Assembly: GCF_029760955.1 (NCBI RefSeq) | Contig: NZ_CP121682.1 | Location: forward strand, 930,001 to 994,000 | Direction: 5' to 3' | Length of the DNA stretch: 64,000 bases | Source of the DNA: Streptomyces cathayae | GTDB lineage: Bacteria > Actinomycetota > Actinomycetes > Streptomycetales > Streptomycetaceae | Part shown: piece by piece, positions 33,616 to 42,450 of the stretch | How the letters are laid out: every line of letters begins with the position of its first letter | Numbering within the stretch: position 1 is the stretch's first letter | The notes under the pieces: generated by a model | Told to the model about the DNA's origin: nothing | Seen by the model: the letters and a program-made list of their open reading frames with translations, nothing else | Database searches by the model: none | Translations under genes and position numbers: made by a program

Positions 33616-33729
33616 GCCGGGGCGTTTCCTTTCCGGCGGGCGCCGCGTCGTGGGTTCGAGGGAGGCGTGGTGACCCGCTCGTGTGGACAGCGGCACCGGC
33701 CCTGAGGGGGCGGCCTGGTGAGCGCGGCC

Positions 33730-34161
33730 TCAGAGGGCCGTGCCCCGCCGCGGCGGCCTGACGGTGTAGAGGTCGAGGATGTCCGGGAGGGGCGCGACGC
33801 CGGGGCCGCCGGCGTGCGCCCAGGCGACGATGTCCTCGATGGCGTCGGGGTCGTTGACCAGCCCCAGCCAGACGGGCCGGCCGCCGGCCGACCGGCCCGC
33901 CGCGGAGGGCTGGACGACGATGACGTTGGCCTGTTCACACAGGTCCAGGCAGGCGGACACCCGTGTCGGAACCGCCGCGCGCAGGCGCGCCGTCTGCGCC
34001 GCGTGGTCGACGCCGGGCACCTTGGAGCTGCCGCAGCAGCAGTCCCGGCACACGACGACCCGACAGGGCGCGGGAGCGTTCGGCGGGGCGGGCAGCGGAA
34101 CGGGCAGCGGGGCCGTGGCCTGACCGGACGTCACTTCGACCGGGTTCACGTCGACGGACAT
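33730..34161 (-). CDS. Thioredoxin-like 2Fe-2S ferredoxin domain protein
   Basis: This 143-residue protein has a Pro-rich N-terminus (to about 31), then VVVCRDCCCGSSKVPG and SACLDLCEQANVIVVQPS. The C-x2-CCC... C-x3-C arrangement and the strand order resemble thioredoxin-like 2Fe-2S ferredoxins, with the last part (PDAIEDIVAWAHAGG) as the terminal helix. It is encoded 6 bases after the lipoprotein gene in the iron operon, and could pass electrons to the FhuF-like reductase that follows. Exact cluster ligands among the six cysteines are uncertain. Confidence 0.78.
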   Translation of the reverse strand: MSVDVNPVEVTSGQATAPLPVPLPAPPNAPAPCRVVVCRDCCCGSSKVPGVDHAAQTARLRAAVPTRVSACLDLCEQANVIVVQPSAAGRSAGGRPVWLGLVNDPDAIEDIVAWAHAGGPGVAPLPDILDLYTVRPPRRGTAL

Positions 34162-34167
34162 ACGTCC

Positions 34168-35214
34168 TCACCCCTCTCCCCGGGGAGATCCGCCCCGGTC
34201 GAAGTCCCGCAGCTCTGCGGCGAGTGAGGTGACGGCCGCGGGGTTGCGCGGGCTCTCCACCAGGTCCACGTAGTCGAGGACGACGATCCGGTCGTTCTTG
34301 ACGGCCGAGACCTGCGCGAGCGGCGGATAGGACGTCAGGAACTTCCGCTTCTGGTCGGCGCTGGTGTCCCCGTAGTCGTTGATCACGATCACCTCCGGGT
34401 CACGTTCGACGACGGTTTCCCAACCGACCGTCGTCCAGCTGTCCTCGAGGTCCTTCATGATGTGGTCACCGCCCGCTTTGGTGATGATGTCGTGCGGACC
34501 CGCGTACGCACCCGAGGTCAGCGGCTTGTCCCGCCCGTCGTCGTAGAGGAAGACCCTCGGACGGTCCGCCCCCTTCGGCGCCTTCGCCTGCGCTTCGGCC
34601 ACCTGCTTTCGGAACGTCGCGACGAGGGTGGTGGCACGGTCCTCGACGTCGAAGATCCTCCCCAGGTTCCGCAGGTCGGTGTAGAGGGCGTCGAGCGGCG
34701 ACATCACGCCCCGTGCCTTCCCTCTCCCGTTGCGGCACGACTCACTCAGCAGATACGAGCCGACGCCCACCTCCTCCAACTCGGCGGGGGTGAAGCCGGT
34801 TCCCTCGCTGAAGCCGTAGTTCCAGCCGGCGAAGACCAGATCGGCGCGGGCGTCGAGGACCAGCTCCTTGTTGATCCGCTCCTTCGAGAGCCACTCGGTC
34901 TTTTGGTAGGCGTCCTTCCAGGGAACGGACGTGAGGTCGCCCTTGTCGTCGGGCATCACATAGCCCGCCATGTGCCCCTCGAGCCCGAGCGCGAACATGA
35001 TCTCGGTGATGCCGACGTCGTTGGTGACCACGCGCCGGGGCGCCTTGTCGTAGGTCTTCTTCTCTCCGCAGTTCTCCACGGTCACCGGATAGTGGCCGTC
35101 ACGGGCCGCGGAACCGTCCTTCTCCCCTTCCTGCGAGGTGACCTGCGCACCGCAGCCGGTGAGGAGCAGGGCTGTGGCGAGTGCGAGTGCGGCGGGGCGC
35201 ACCGGGTGCGGCAT
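34168..35214 (-). CDS. Iron-siderophore ABC transporter substrate-binding lipoprotein
   Basis: This 348-residue protein has signal peptide and lipobox LLLTGC (Cys21). The mature protein is a type III periplasmic-binding fold: VTVENCGEKKTYDKAPRRVV is the usual start, followed by MFALGLEGHMAGYV, ELVLDARADLVFAGWNYG and WETVVERDPEVIVINDYGD. It captures ferri-siderophores outside the membrane and docks on the FecCD permease. Upstream genes encode the ATPase and permease on the same strand, 15 bases apart. The specific siderophore (hydroxamate or catecholate) is not readable. A cobalamin-type ligand is less likely given the FhuF partner. Confidence 0.9.
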   Translation of the reverse strand: MPHPVRPAALALATALLLTGCGAQVTSQEGEKDGSAARDGHYPVTVENCGEKKTYDKAPRRVVTNDVGITEIMFALGLEGHMAGYVMPDDKGDLTSVPWKDAYQKTEWLSKERINKELVLDARADLVFAGWNYGFSEGTGFTPAELEEVGVGSYLLSESCRNGRGKARGVMSPLDALYTDLRNLGRIFDVEDRATTLVATFRKQVAEAQAKAPKGADRPRVFLYDDGRDKPLTSGAYAGPHDIITKAGGDHIMKDLEDSWTTVGWETVVERDPEVIVINDYGDTSADQKRKFLTSYPPLAQVSAVKNDRIVVLDYVDLVESPRNPAAVTSLAAELRDFDRGGSPRGEG

Positions 35215-35229
35215 GGTGGCGGTGACTCC

Positions 35230-36051
35230 TCAAGTAGCGGACTGAGCGGGCTGATCGAGCTGATCGGACCGGGCGGACCGAGCGGGCAGGAGGCGGTCGA
35301 AGAGCAGTTGTACGGCGCCGGTCTCCGGATGCGGGACGCGATGCGCCCGCACGCCGAAGACCTCGGCCAGCAGCTCGGGGGTGAGCACCTCGTGCGGAGC
35401 GCCGGAGGCGACGATCCGGCCGCCGTCGATGACATGGAGCAGATCGCAGTGGAGTGCGGCGAGGTTGAGGTCGTGCAGCGCGGTGAGCACCGTCAGCCCG
35501 CTGCCGCGCACCAGAGCGAGCAGTTCCAACTGCTGGGCGATGTCCAGGTGGTTGGTGGGTTCGTCGAGCACCAGCACCCGGGGTCGCTGGGCGAGCGCCC
35601 GGGCGATCAGGACCCGTTGCCGCTCGCCGCCGGAGAGGGTGAGGAAGCCGCGGTCGGCGAGGTGACCGGCGCCGACCCCCGCCAGCGCGGCCTCGCACGC
35701 CCCGCGGTCCTCGTCGGTGGTCCGGGCCGCCGACCGCTGATGCGGCAGGCGTCCCATCGCCACGACCTCGGCGACCGTGAAGTCGAATTCGGTGACCGCC
35801 TCCTGGGGCAGTGCGGCCACCCGGCGGGCGCTTTCCCGCGCACTCATGGCGTACAGGTCCTCGCCGCCGAGCCGGACCGTACCGGCCGAGGGGCGCAGCG
35901 CCCGGTAGACACAGCGCAACAGGGTCGATTTCCCACTGCCGTTGGGCCCGACCAGCCCGACAAGCTGTCCCTCGGCCGCGCCCAGTGTGACCTCTTCCAG
36001 CAGCCGGGCGCCGTCGGCCTCGACGGTCAGTGCGTCGACGTCGACCTGCAT
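35230..36051 (-). CDS. Iron-siderophore ABC transporter ATP-binding protein
   Basis: This 273-residue ABC ATPase has Walker A GPNGSGKSTLL, the Q-loop ALPQE, signature LTLSGGERQRVLIARALAQ, Walker B VLVLDEPTNHLD and the switch His in ALHDLN. The FecE/FhuC-like length fits energising the FecCD permease. Its ATG overlaps the permease TGA (TGATG), so they are translated together. The C-terminal 25 residues are Ser/Gln-rich and not conserved-looking. Confidence 0.92.
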   Translation of the reverse strand: MQVDVDALTVEADGARLLEEVTLGAAEGQLVGLVGPNGSGKSTLLRCVYRALRPSAGTVRLGGEDLYAMSARESARRVAALPQEAVTEFDFTVAEVVAMGRLPHQRSAARTTDEDRGACEAALAGVGAGHLADRGFLTLSGGERQRVLIARALAQRPRVLVLDEPTNHLDIAQQLELLALVRGSGLTVLTALHDLNLAALHCDLLHVIDGGRIVASGAPHEVLTPELLAEVFGVRAHRVPHPETGAVQLLFDRLLPARSARSDQLDQPAQSAT

Positions 36052-37160
36052 CACATGCCCCCGAAGGTGTAGGAACGGCGGCGCATCAGCAGGACGAAGC
36101 ACGGCACGCCGATGGCCGCGGTCAGTACGCCCACCGGCAGTTCGACCGGCGCGAGCACCACGCGGGACAGGATGTCCACCCAGATCAGCAGGACGGCTCC
36201 GGCGAGCGGTGCGACGGCCAGCAGCCGCCGGTGGTCGGCGCCGACGAGCATCCGCACGGCGTGCGGAACCATCAGTCCGACGAAGCCGATCGCCCCGCTC
36301 ACCGCCACCACCGCCCCCGTGACGGCCGCGGAGACCAGGAACAGCTCCTTGCGCAGTCTCCCCGGGTCCACTCCCAGCGCGGCGGCCGTCTCGTCGCCCA
36401 TGGCCAGGGCGTTCAGCCGACGCGCCGACCACCCGAGGTGGACCAGGCCGCCGAGCACCGCCCCCGCGGCGATCGGAACGGAGGCCCAGTTGGCGCCGCC
36501 GAGGCTGCCGAGCAGCCACATCATCGCGGAACGGGCCGCCTCACCGCGCTCGGCCACGAACACCATGAACGTGGTGACGGCCGAGAAGCCGTAGAACATC
36601 GCGGTGCCCGTCAGGACGAGCCGCAGCGGGCTCAGGCCGCGAGGGGTGCGGGCGATCGCGTACACCAGCACCATGGCCAGGAGCGCGGAGAGGAACGCCG
36701 CCGTGGACAGGGCCCAGACGCCGAGCGCGCCGAAGGCTCCGAAGATGAGCACGGCGTTGGCGCCCACGGCCGCGCCCGAGGAGATGCCCAGTACGTACGG
36801 GTCGGCGAGAGCGTTGCGGACCATGGCCTGCACGGCGACGCCGATGGCCGACAGTCCGGCCCCGACGATCGCGGCCAGCACGGCCCGGGGGAAGCGCAGC
36901 TCCCAGACGATGGTGTACGCCGGCACCTGGCCGGGGGTGATGGAGCCGCCCGTCAACCCGGCCCACAGATGGTGCAGCACCTCGCCCCAGGCGATCCCCG
37001 ACGCCCCGATCCCCACCCCGCAGACGAGGGACAGGGGCAAGGCGGCGCCCAGGCCGGTCAGGAGAAGGGGCAGCGGCACGCGTCCGGGGGACCCGGTCCC
37101 AGCTCCGGTACGGGGCGTGCGGGCGGGCGTGGCAGGGTCGGTTCGGAGGGTGGTGGCCAC
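36051..37160 (-). CDS. FecCD-family iron ABC transporter permease
   Basis: This 369-residue membrane protein has about ten hydrophobic segments and the FecCD hallmarks LRFPRAVLAAIVGAGLSAIG, VQAMVRNALADPYVLGISSG and the ATPase-coupling stretch GAIGFVGLMVPHAVRMLVG, then ADHRRLL. It is the first gene of the five-gene iron operon, preceded by a promoter region without a convincing DmdR/IdeR iron box. A Pro/Thr-rich cytoplasmic N-terminus (1-28) precedes the first helix. It probably works as a homodimer, because only one permease gene is present. Confidence 0.92.
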   Translation of the reverse strand: MATTLRTDPATPARTPRTGAGTGSPGRVPLPLLLTGLGAALPLSLVCGVGIGASGIAWGEVLHHLWAGLTGGSITPGQVPAYTIVWELRFPRAVLAAIVGAGLSAIGVAVQAMVRNALADPYVLGISSGAAVGANAVLIFGAFGALGVWALSTAAFLSALLAMVLVYAIARTPRGLSPLRLVLTGTAMFYGFSAVTTFMVFVAERGEAARSAMMWLLGSLGGANWASVPIAAGAVLGGLVHLGWSARRLNALAMGDETAAALGVDPGRLRKELFLVSAAVTGAVVAVSGAIGFVGLMVPHAVRMLVGADHRRLLAVAPLAGAVLLIWVDILSRVVLAPVELPVGVLTAAIGVPCFVLLMRRRSYTFGGM

Positions 37161-37703
37161 GGACGGGTCGCTTTCGCCTCAGGCCGTGCCCCTACGCAAC
37201 ACTAAGGAGCGGCCCCGGGCGCGGGCGCCCTGCGCAGCACCTCTCGCAGTCCACGGCGAATGACAGGAGCCTTCACACCGCGGGTAATCGGGCTTGCGGG
37301 GCCTTGGAGGGGCTCCGCCCACCGTTGCGGGTCAGCGCCGGAATTCGACCGGACTTCCCCCGCGGGGCATGTGCAGCTTAGCGCGCCCGCCGGAGCAGCC
37401 CCGCCGGTGGTGGCGGAGATCACCCCCACCGGCACTCCCACCGGGCCTCTGCACCTGCCCTGCTCAACGGCCTGACAGGCCGCCGGCGGCCGGGCCCGGC
37501 GAGGTGCTGGACGCGTGCGGCCGGCTGACGCACGGCATCGGGAACCTCTGCGTCGGCACCGACCGTGAACCCGACCACGACGCACGCCGACTGGTCGCAC
37601 TCCTCATCGCAGGACTGCGCCAGGCCCCGGACCGAGGTGGATCCGGGGCCTGGCGCCCAGCGGCTCGACGGGGAGCGGGGAGCGGCCGGGGCTCCCGGCC
37701 GGT
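37161..37703. other. Intergenic region upstream of the iron operon
   Basis: About 540 bases between two minus-strand operons. It contains the iron-operon promoter at its left part and the terminator of the S33 peptidase gene at its right part (listed separately). Otherwise nothing gene-like was seen. Confidence 0.45.
37621..37652 (-). terminator. Hairpin terminator after the S33 peptidase gene
   Basis: CAGGCCCCGGA (37621-37631) pairs perfectly with TCCGGGGCCTG (37642-37652) across ten bases, about 50 bases after the stop codon. Confidence 0.7.
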
Positions 37704-39335
37704 TCAGGCGGCGGCGCCGGCCGTTCCGCCGCCGCCGGTGGCGACACCGCCGGCCGGCCTGGTCGCGGAGAAGGGAGGCGTGTCCTGCCGGCACGTCGTT
37801 CCGACCGGCGGGAGGGTGCCGTCGACGAGGTAGCGGCTCTCGTGCGCCGTGACGCAGCTGCTGGGGTTGATCAACGCGGTGTGCCCGTAGCCGTCGTTGG
37901 TGAGCAGGCGGGCGTTGGCCAGTTCCTCGACCATGGCCTGCGCGTTCGAGTAGGGAGTGGCCGGGTCGTAGGTGGTACCGACCACCAGGACGGGGTGTGC
38001 CGTCGGCTTGTCCCACGGACCGCGGTAGCGGTCGGCGGCGACCGCGGGCCAGGTGGCGCACCCCGCGGCGGCCCAGGTCCAGAAGCGTCCGGCGTCGCCC
38101 GCACGAGCGGCGGCGGCCTCCTCCATGGCGTGGTAGGCCCCGGGATCACGCGGGTTGGGACTGTCACCGCAGAGCACCGCGGCACCCTGCTCCTCGCCCA
38201 GGTACGGGTTCGGGTCCGGGACCGCCGGTGGGGGCGGGGGCGCGGCCGGTTCCGGGGCGCGGCCCCGCCACAGGTCCTGCAGCCGGCCGGCGAGGTCCGT
38301 CCAGCCGGGGTGGACGACGTAGAGGCTGTTCACCGTGTCGGCGACCGTGGCGGCGTAGGTCCACGCGCCCACGGGCTGCTTCCGGAGCCGCTGCACCAGC
38401 TGGTCGAACTTGGTCCGGGTCGCCTTCGGGCCGCCGGCGGAGAAAGCGCAGTGGGCGGTGGTGGTGGACCCGCACAGGGCGAGGAACCGGTCCAGGGTCG
38501 CCGCCGCGGTGCGGTCCGAGCCCATGCGCAGGAACGTCGTGAGCCGGGGGTCGGCGTCGGACGCGTGATGCGTCCAGGCCTGCGGGTCGATGTTGCTGTC
38601 GAGGACCATGGCGCGGACCTTGCCGGGGAAGAGGCCGGCGTAGGTGGCGCCCAGGATCGTGCCGTAGGAAATCCCCTGGTAGGTGAGGTGCGGCTCCCCC
38701 ACCGCCCGGCGGAGCAGGTCGAGATCACGGGCGGTGTCGGTGGTCGACACATGGCGCAGCAGTTCGGGGTCACGCTGCTCACAGCGCCGGGCCAGGTCCT
38801 TGTACGCGGCGATGAAGGCCGCCCGCTCCTTCTCGTCCACCGGGAAGCCCGCCGGTTTGCCCGCGTTCCATTCGGCGGCTTCCTCGGGAGTCGCGAAGCA
38901 GTTCACCGCGGTGCTGCTGCCGATTCCCCGGGGGTCCCAGCTGACGATGTCGAACCGCTCCCGCACCTCGCGCGGGAACTTCCCGTAGTTCTGCGGCATC
39001 TGCACCGTTCCGGGACCGCCGGGGCCGCCGGGGTTGAAGAAGAGGGTGCCGATGCGCCGGCCGGGGTCGGTCGCCTTCCGTTTGACGACCGCCAGCTCGA
39101 GGGTGCGGCCACCCGGTCTGCCGTGGTCCAGCGGCACCTTCGCGGTCGCGCAGTCGAACTCGCTGCCCCGGACGCAGGGGCTCCAGTCCAGTCGAGGGAC
39201 GGGCACCGAAGGTGCGGGGGTACCGCCGGCCACGGCGAGGTCCTGGCCGGCCAGTACGGTCGAGCAGGTCACCAGCGCGGTGACGAACGCGGTATGACGT
39301 CTGCGGACCGCTGTGAATCGGCGTATGAGGGGCAT
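37704..39335 (-). CDS. Secreted S33-family alpha/beta-hydrolase peptidase (tripeptidyl aminopeptidase type)
   Basis: This 543-residue exported peptidase resembles SlpD/SlpE and Tap of Streptomyces. It has a signal peptide, FNPGGPGGPGT (oxyanion-hole region, about 100-110), SWDPRGIGSS, the nucleophile S223 in YQGISYGTILG, the acid in GTTYDPATP and the His in NDGYGHTAL. C-terminal cysteines (SSCVTAHESRY and TTCRQD) match the TAP-like C-terminal domain. It removes N-terminal peptides from extracellular proteins. ATG 39335 has GGAG 7 bases upstream; an ATG two codons earlier overlaps that site. The last 25 residues are Gly/Ala-rich. Confidence 0.9.
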   Translation of the reverse strand: MPLIRRFTAVRRRHTAFVTALVTCSTVLAGQDLAVAGGTPAPSVPVPRLDWSPCVRGSEFDCATAKVPLDHGRPGGRTLELAVVKRKATDPGRRIGTLFFNPGGPGGPGTVQMPQNYGKFPREVRERFDIVSWDPRGIGSSTAVNCFATPEEAAEWNAGKPAGFPVDEKERAAFIAAYKDLARRCEQRDPELLRHVSTTDTARDLDLLRRAVGEPHLTYQGISYGTILGATYAGLFPGKVRAMVLDSNIDPQAWTHHASDADPRLTTFLRMGSDRTAAATLDRFLALCGSTTTAHCAFSAGGPKATRTKFDQLVQRLRKQPVGAWTYAATVADTVNSLYVVHPGWTDLAGRLQDLWRGRAPEPAAPPPPPAVPDPNPYLGEEQGAAVLCGDSPNPRDPGAYHAMEEAAAARAGDAGRFWTWAAAGCATWPAVAADRYRGPWDKPTAHPVLVVGTTYDPATPYSNAQAMVEELANARLLTNDGYGHTALINPSSCVTAHESRYLVDGTLPPVGTTCRQDTPPFSATRPAGGVATGGGGTAGAAA

Positions 39336-39770
39336 GGGCATACTCCGTTCGTGGGTTCTTCGTGGCTGAGCGCCCCGGGCCGCCGACGCCCTGGCCGCGG
39401 TGCGCGTCCGGGTCCACCACACAGCGGTCCGTCGGTGCGCGCTCGGCGATACAGCCGAATGGCCCAGCCCCCGCGCTCCGGCCCTGCGCACGGTGGTAAG
39501 CGGCGCCATCCGGGCGGGCCGGCGGCCCACCCGTCGGGGGTGGATCGGTGAGCCGCCGGCCGGGAGCGGTCCGGGCGCGGCGCGGACCGGCTCATCACCG
39601 GTGAACTGCTCCTCGTCGTCCGGCGGTGGCCGGCCGTGCGGGAGGAGGTCCCACCGGCCGGGCCGGCGAGAACGTCATGTCTGACGGTGTCTTCGGCCGG
39701 ACCGGCCGGTGGGAGTCCCCTACGTCTGACGGTGCGGTGCGCCCCCAGGGCCGCCGATCGTCCCGGGTGG
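39336..39770. other. Intergenic region between peptidase and acetyltransferase genes
   Basis: These 435 bases contain an 11-base direct repeat GTCTGACGGTG at 39679-39689 and 39724-39734, flanking a GC-rich self-complementary stretch. No gene-like frame is evident. Confidence 0.45.
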
Positions 39771-40256
39771 TCAGGCGGCGGCCGACCCTCCGTTCAGCGC
39801 GGCCACGATCTCCTCGTCCTCGAACTCTCCGGTGGGCGTGAAGCCCAGCGACGCGTACAGGCGGACGGCGGGGGCGTTCTCCGGATGGTAGGAGAGCCGG
39901 ATCTCGCGGCAGGACGGCAGTGTGGCGAGGCGCCGTATCAGGACGCGCATCGTGGCGCGGCCCACGCCCTTGCCCTGCTCGGCGGCGTCGACGACCATGC
40001 CGCCGATCCAGTGGGTGCCGTCCTCCTCGTCGTACGCCCACATGACGTGGCCCACGACCTCGTCACCGGCCCGGACCGCGAGGGAGTTCCAGGTTCCGTC
40101 CCGCAGGGAGAGCAGCAGATAGCGTGCGCCGAGGGCGGCCACGAACCGGCGCTGGTCGTCGGCGGGAGCCACGTCGGCGACGGCGCGCCAGTTCTCGTCC
40201 GTGATCTCCTCGAGCACCACGCGCCGGCCCTGGCGGTCGGTGTCTGTCTTCGTCAT
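39771..40256 (-). CDS. GNAT-family N-acetyltransferase
   Basis: This 161-residue acetyltransferase has LEEITDENWRAVADVAP at the start, the strand GDEVVGHVMWAYDEEDG, the acetyl-CoA motif A WIGGMVVDAAEQGKGVGRAT and motif B IRLSYHPENAPAVRLYASLG followed by F-T-P-T-G-E. The pattern is like BltD/spermine-spermidine acetyltransferases; the acceptor cannot be fixed from sequence. The ATG at 40256 has AGG upstream. The gene runs on the same strand as the PIN/XRE pair upstream but is separated from it by 100 bases, so cotranscription is possible but unproven. Confidence 0.88.
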   Translation of the reverse strand: MTKTDTDRQGRRVVLEEITDENWRAVADVAPADDQRRFVAALGARYLLLSLRDGTWNSLAVRAGDEVVGHVMWAYDEEDGTHWIGGMVVDAAEQGKGVGRATMRVLIRRLATLPSCREIRLSYHPENAPAVRLYASLGFTPTGEFEDEEIVAALNGGSAAA

Positions 40257-40356
40257 CAGACCTGTTCTTTCGCTCGATACGGGTAGGGCGGCCCGGGCGG
40301 GCCTGGTCGGCCGTCGGCGTGGGCGCCCCGTAGGTCCGCGCCCGCTGCCCGGCTGT

Positions 40357-40902
40357 TCAGCGCAGCAGGTCCTCGGGGCTGCGGGGAACACCCCGGATGT
40401 GCCGGCCGGCCTGCTGTATGGCGGTGAGGAGTCCGTGGCCGGTGTCGGCCATGACCAGCCCGTCGACGACGGCTTCGCGCATGACGCCGACGGTGTCCTT
40501 CACGGGGATCCCTTTGCGGCGTGCGTAGTGGCCCGCCTCGCCGTCGTCGGTGATCCACACGGAATGGGCGAACTCGCTGCGGTGCTCGATCAGGACCAGG
40601 GTTTCCGCCTCGCCCAGGTGTTGCAGTGGCCGGGACGGAGCACCCGCGAAGACGACGCGTCGGGTGCGGTCCACTAACGAGATCTCGGCAGGGTCGTCGA
40701 TCTCGATGGGTGCGCCGAGCCATCCGCCGCCGGCCACCTCGCTCAGCCCCGGCCAGTAGCGCGACGACCGCTCGGCCTCAGCCGCGACGGCCTGGGTCCA
40801 GCGCCCCCGGCCGTCCAGGACCTTCTCCAGCAGGGCGAGACGGTCGACCGCCGCGAAGTTGCACAGCACGGTGTTGTCGGGAAACCAGCAGTGGCGCGTC
40901 AT
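40357..40902 (-). CDS. PIN-like domain protein coupled to an XRE-ImmA/IrrE protein
   Basis: This 181-residue protein has PIN-fold acidic residues in order: D9 in CWFPDNTVLCNF, E98/E100 in HLGEAETLVLIEH and D119-D120 in SVWITDDGEAGHYARRKG. PIN proteins are Mg-dependent ribonucleases, often toxins. The ATG overlaps the stop of the upstream XRE-ImmA gene (ATGA), so the two are expressed as a unit, with the upstream protein as the likely antitoxin-regulator. The fourth acidic residue is not obvious, so nuclease activity is an inference. Confidence 0.7.
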   Translation of the reverse strand: MTRHCWFPDNTVLCNFAAVDRLALLEKVLDGRGRWTQAVAAEAERSSRYWPGLSEVAGGGWLGAPIEIDDPAEISLVDRTRRVVFAGAPSRPLQHLGEAETLVLIEHRSEFAHSVWITDDGEAGHYARRKGIPVKDTVGVMREAVVDGLVMADTGHGLLTAIQQAGRHIRGVPRSPEDLLR

Positions 40903-42101
40903 GGCTGGAAGACCAGGTCCCCCTCGTCGACCGCGGCAGTGCTCGAGGGATCTTCCGGAGGAACGGGCTCGGGTTCGAGCACCTCGCGGAGCCTGTCGGC
41001 CTCCCATCCCGTGTAGGCCGCCAACGGCCGCAGGGTGGTCTCTCCGTCCAGGTACGCCTCGTACAGCGTCTGGGCGGGGCGGAAGGGCAGCCGCTTGGTC
41101 TGCGCCCAGGCCGTACGGGCCTGGAAGAGGTCGCTCTGCCCGGTCAGCCAGTGGCAGTCCTCGGTGGTGAGTCCGCGCAGCCTGCCGGCGGTCCGCTCGT
41201 CGATGAGGCCCAACTGGGAGAGGCGCGCCGCCAGAGCACTGGGTGACACCTGGAAGTGGACTACCAGGGAGGTGAGTTGTTCGTCCGACAGACCGCCTGC
41301 CGCCACCGCCGCCTCGATCTCCGACCGGGGCATGAGGAGATGGGCGGCGAACACGTTCGCGCGGACCTCGGTGAGGTCCTTCTGGTGACCGGGGGTCAGG
41401 TGAGTCTCCGTCAGGAGGTCCTGTGCGTCCCGGGCCAGGATGTGCCCGAGTTCGTGTGCGAGGGTGAAGCGCTGCCGGGTGGGCACACGGGTCCGGGCGA
41501 TCATGATGAGCCGGAAGCCGTCCGCCTGCCAGGCGGCACCGTCGATCCCCTCGGGCAGTCCGATCTTGGCCACGTCCACCCCGAAGGTCTGCTCCAGCGC
41601 CTGGAGGAGTTCCGCACTGTCCATGCTGCCCACCGGTGGTGACCCCTCGGCGTGCAGCCGGGCGAGCGCGGCTTCCGCGAGCGCCACGCCTTCGTCCACA
41701 CACCCCTTGTGATCCGTGGGAGCGGTGGGGTGCGACGGGCCGGCCGAGGGAAGTTCGGGCTGCTGCGGCGCCCTGCCGAGGAGGACGAGGACCTCGTGCG
41801 CGCTGGTGAAGCGTTCGACGAGGTCCTTGAGGGTGGCACGGCCGTCCCCGCTCATCGCCGACGGCACGGCACGGGCGGCGAAGGCCGGACGCAGCGGGTC
41901 GCGGCCGGTCAGCAGCCAGTCGACCGTCGTGTCGCCGAACTCCGCGATGCGCGCCAGGTCCAGGGAGGTGAACCGGCGGACTCCGCTGAGCGACTTGGAC
42001 AGCTTGTCCGGCGTCAGCCCGACCCTCTCGGCGAACTCCGCCTGCCTGACCGATGCCCTGAGCATGACGCTTCGCACACGATCGGTCACGGTCTCCTTCA
42101 T
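40899..42101 (-). CDS. XRE-family regulator with ImmA/IrrE-type metallopeptidase domain
   Basis: In this 400-residue protein, residues about 8-66 are an XRE helix-turn-helix (RASVRQAEFAERVGLTPDKL, LARIAEF). A variable linker follows. Residues about 160-300 form an ImmA/IrrE domain with the zinc motif HELGH (216-220) and the third-ligand region EVRANVFAAHLLMPRSEI (E245). In phages and ICEs such proteases cleave a repressor on stress. Here the fused form probably controls its own operon and the PIN-like partner, with which it overlaps. A 13-bp dyad 22 bases upstream is the expected operator. The C-terminal 90 residues are not assigned. Confidence 0.88.
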   Translation of the reverse strand: MKETVTDRVRSVMLRASVRQAEFAERVGLTPDKLSKSLSGVRRFTSLDLARIAEFGDTTVDWLLTGRDPLRPAFAARAVPSAMSGDGRATLKDLVERFTSAHEVLVLLGRAPQQPELPSAGPSHPTAPTDHKGCVDEGVALAEAALARLHAEGSPPVGSMDSAELLQALEQTFGVDVAKIGLPEGIDGAAWQADGFRLIMIARTRVPTRQRFTLAHELGHILARDAQDLLTETHLTPGHQKDLTEVRANVFAAHLLMPRSEIEAAVAAGGLSDEQLTSLVVHFQVSPSALAARLSQLGLIDERTAGRLRGLTTEDCHWLTGQSDLFQARTAWAQTKRLPFRPAQTLYEAYLDGETTLRPLAAYTGWEADRLREVLEPEPVPPEDPSSTAAVDEGDLVFQP

Positions 42102-42450
42102 GCCCTCACCCTAGGAACCGAATGCGAAAATCGCAACCGGACGGGTCCGGCACGACTCCGATGGCGGGGCGGGCCTTCCGCATCGAGGCCGCTTCGGCCG
42201 TCGGGCGCGTCCCACCACTGCCCGCCGGAGCGTGCGGCCGCCGCCCGGACCACCGGGATGCGCCGGCTCGCCCCCCTTCTCTCTGGCCGGACGACACGGA
42301 TGTGCCCCACCGGCCGTCGAGCGCCCTGTGCGGGACGCAACGGAGCCTGGTCAAGGCCCGGTCGGGTTTCACGAGAACCACCGCCCCCTCCACGCACGTC
42401 TGTTCTACGGTGCCATCAGTCACCTTTGACACCGTGACGAGGGAGGGGCC
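42102..42450. other. Divergent intergenic region of XRE-ImmA and SseB genes
   Basis: These 349 bases hold the operator-like dyad near the XRE start and, at 42395-42450, a promoter-like AT-richer part before the SseB gene. No gene is visible. Confidence 0.5.
42123..42135. promoter_or_regulatory. Operator-like dyad before the XRE-ImmA gene
   Basis: TGCGA-AAA-TCGCA is a perfect 5-bp dyad with a 3-base centre, 21 bases upstream of the XRE start. Short palindromes of this sort are typical XRE targets, suggesting autoregulation. Confidence 0.6.

Noticed and set aside
37161..37300. DmdR/IdeR-type iron box before the iron operon
   Set aside because: Best match keeps only a TTAG half and about half of the consensus positions, not above chance.
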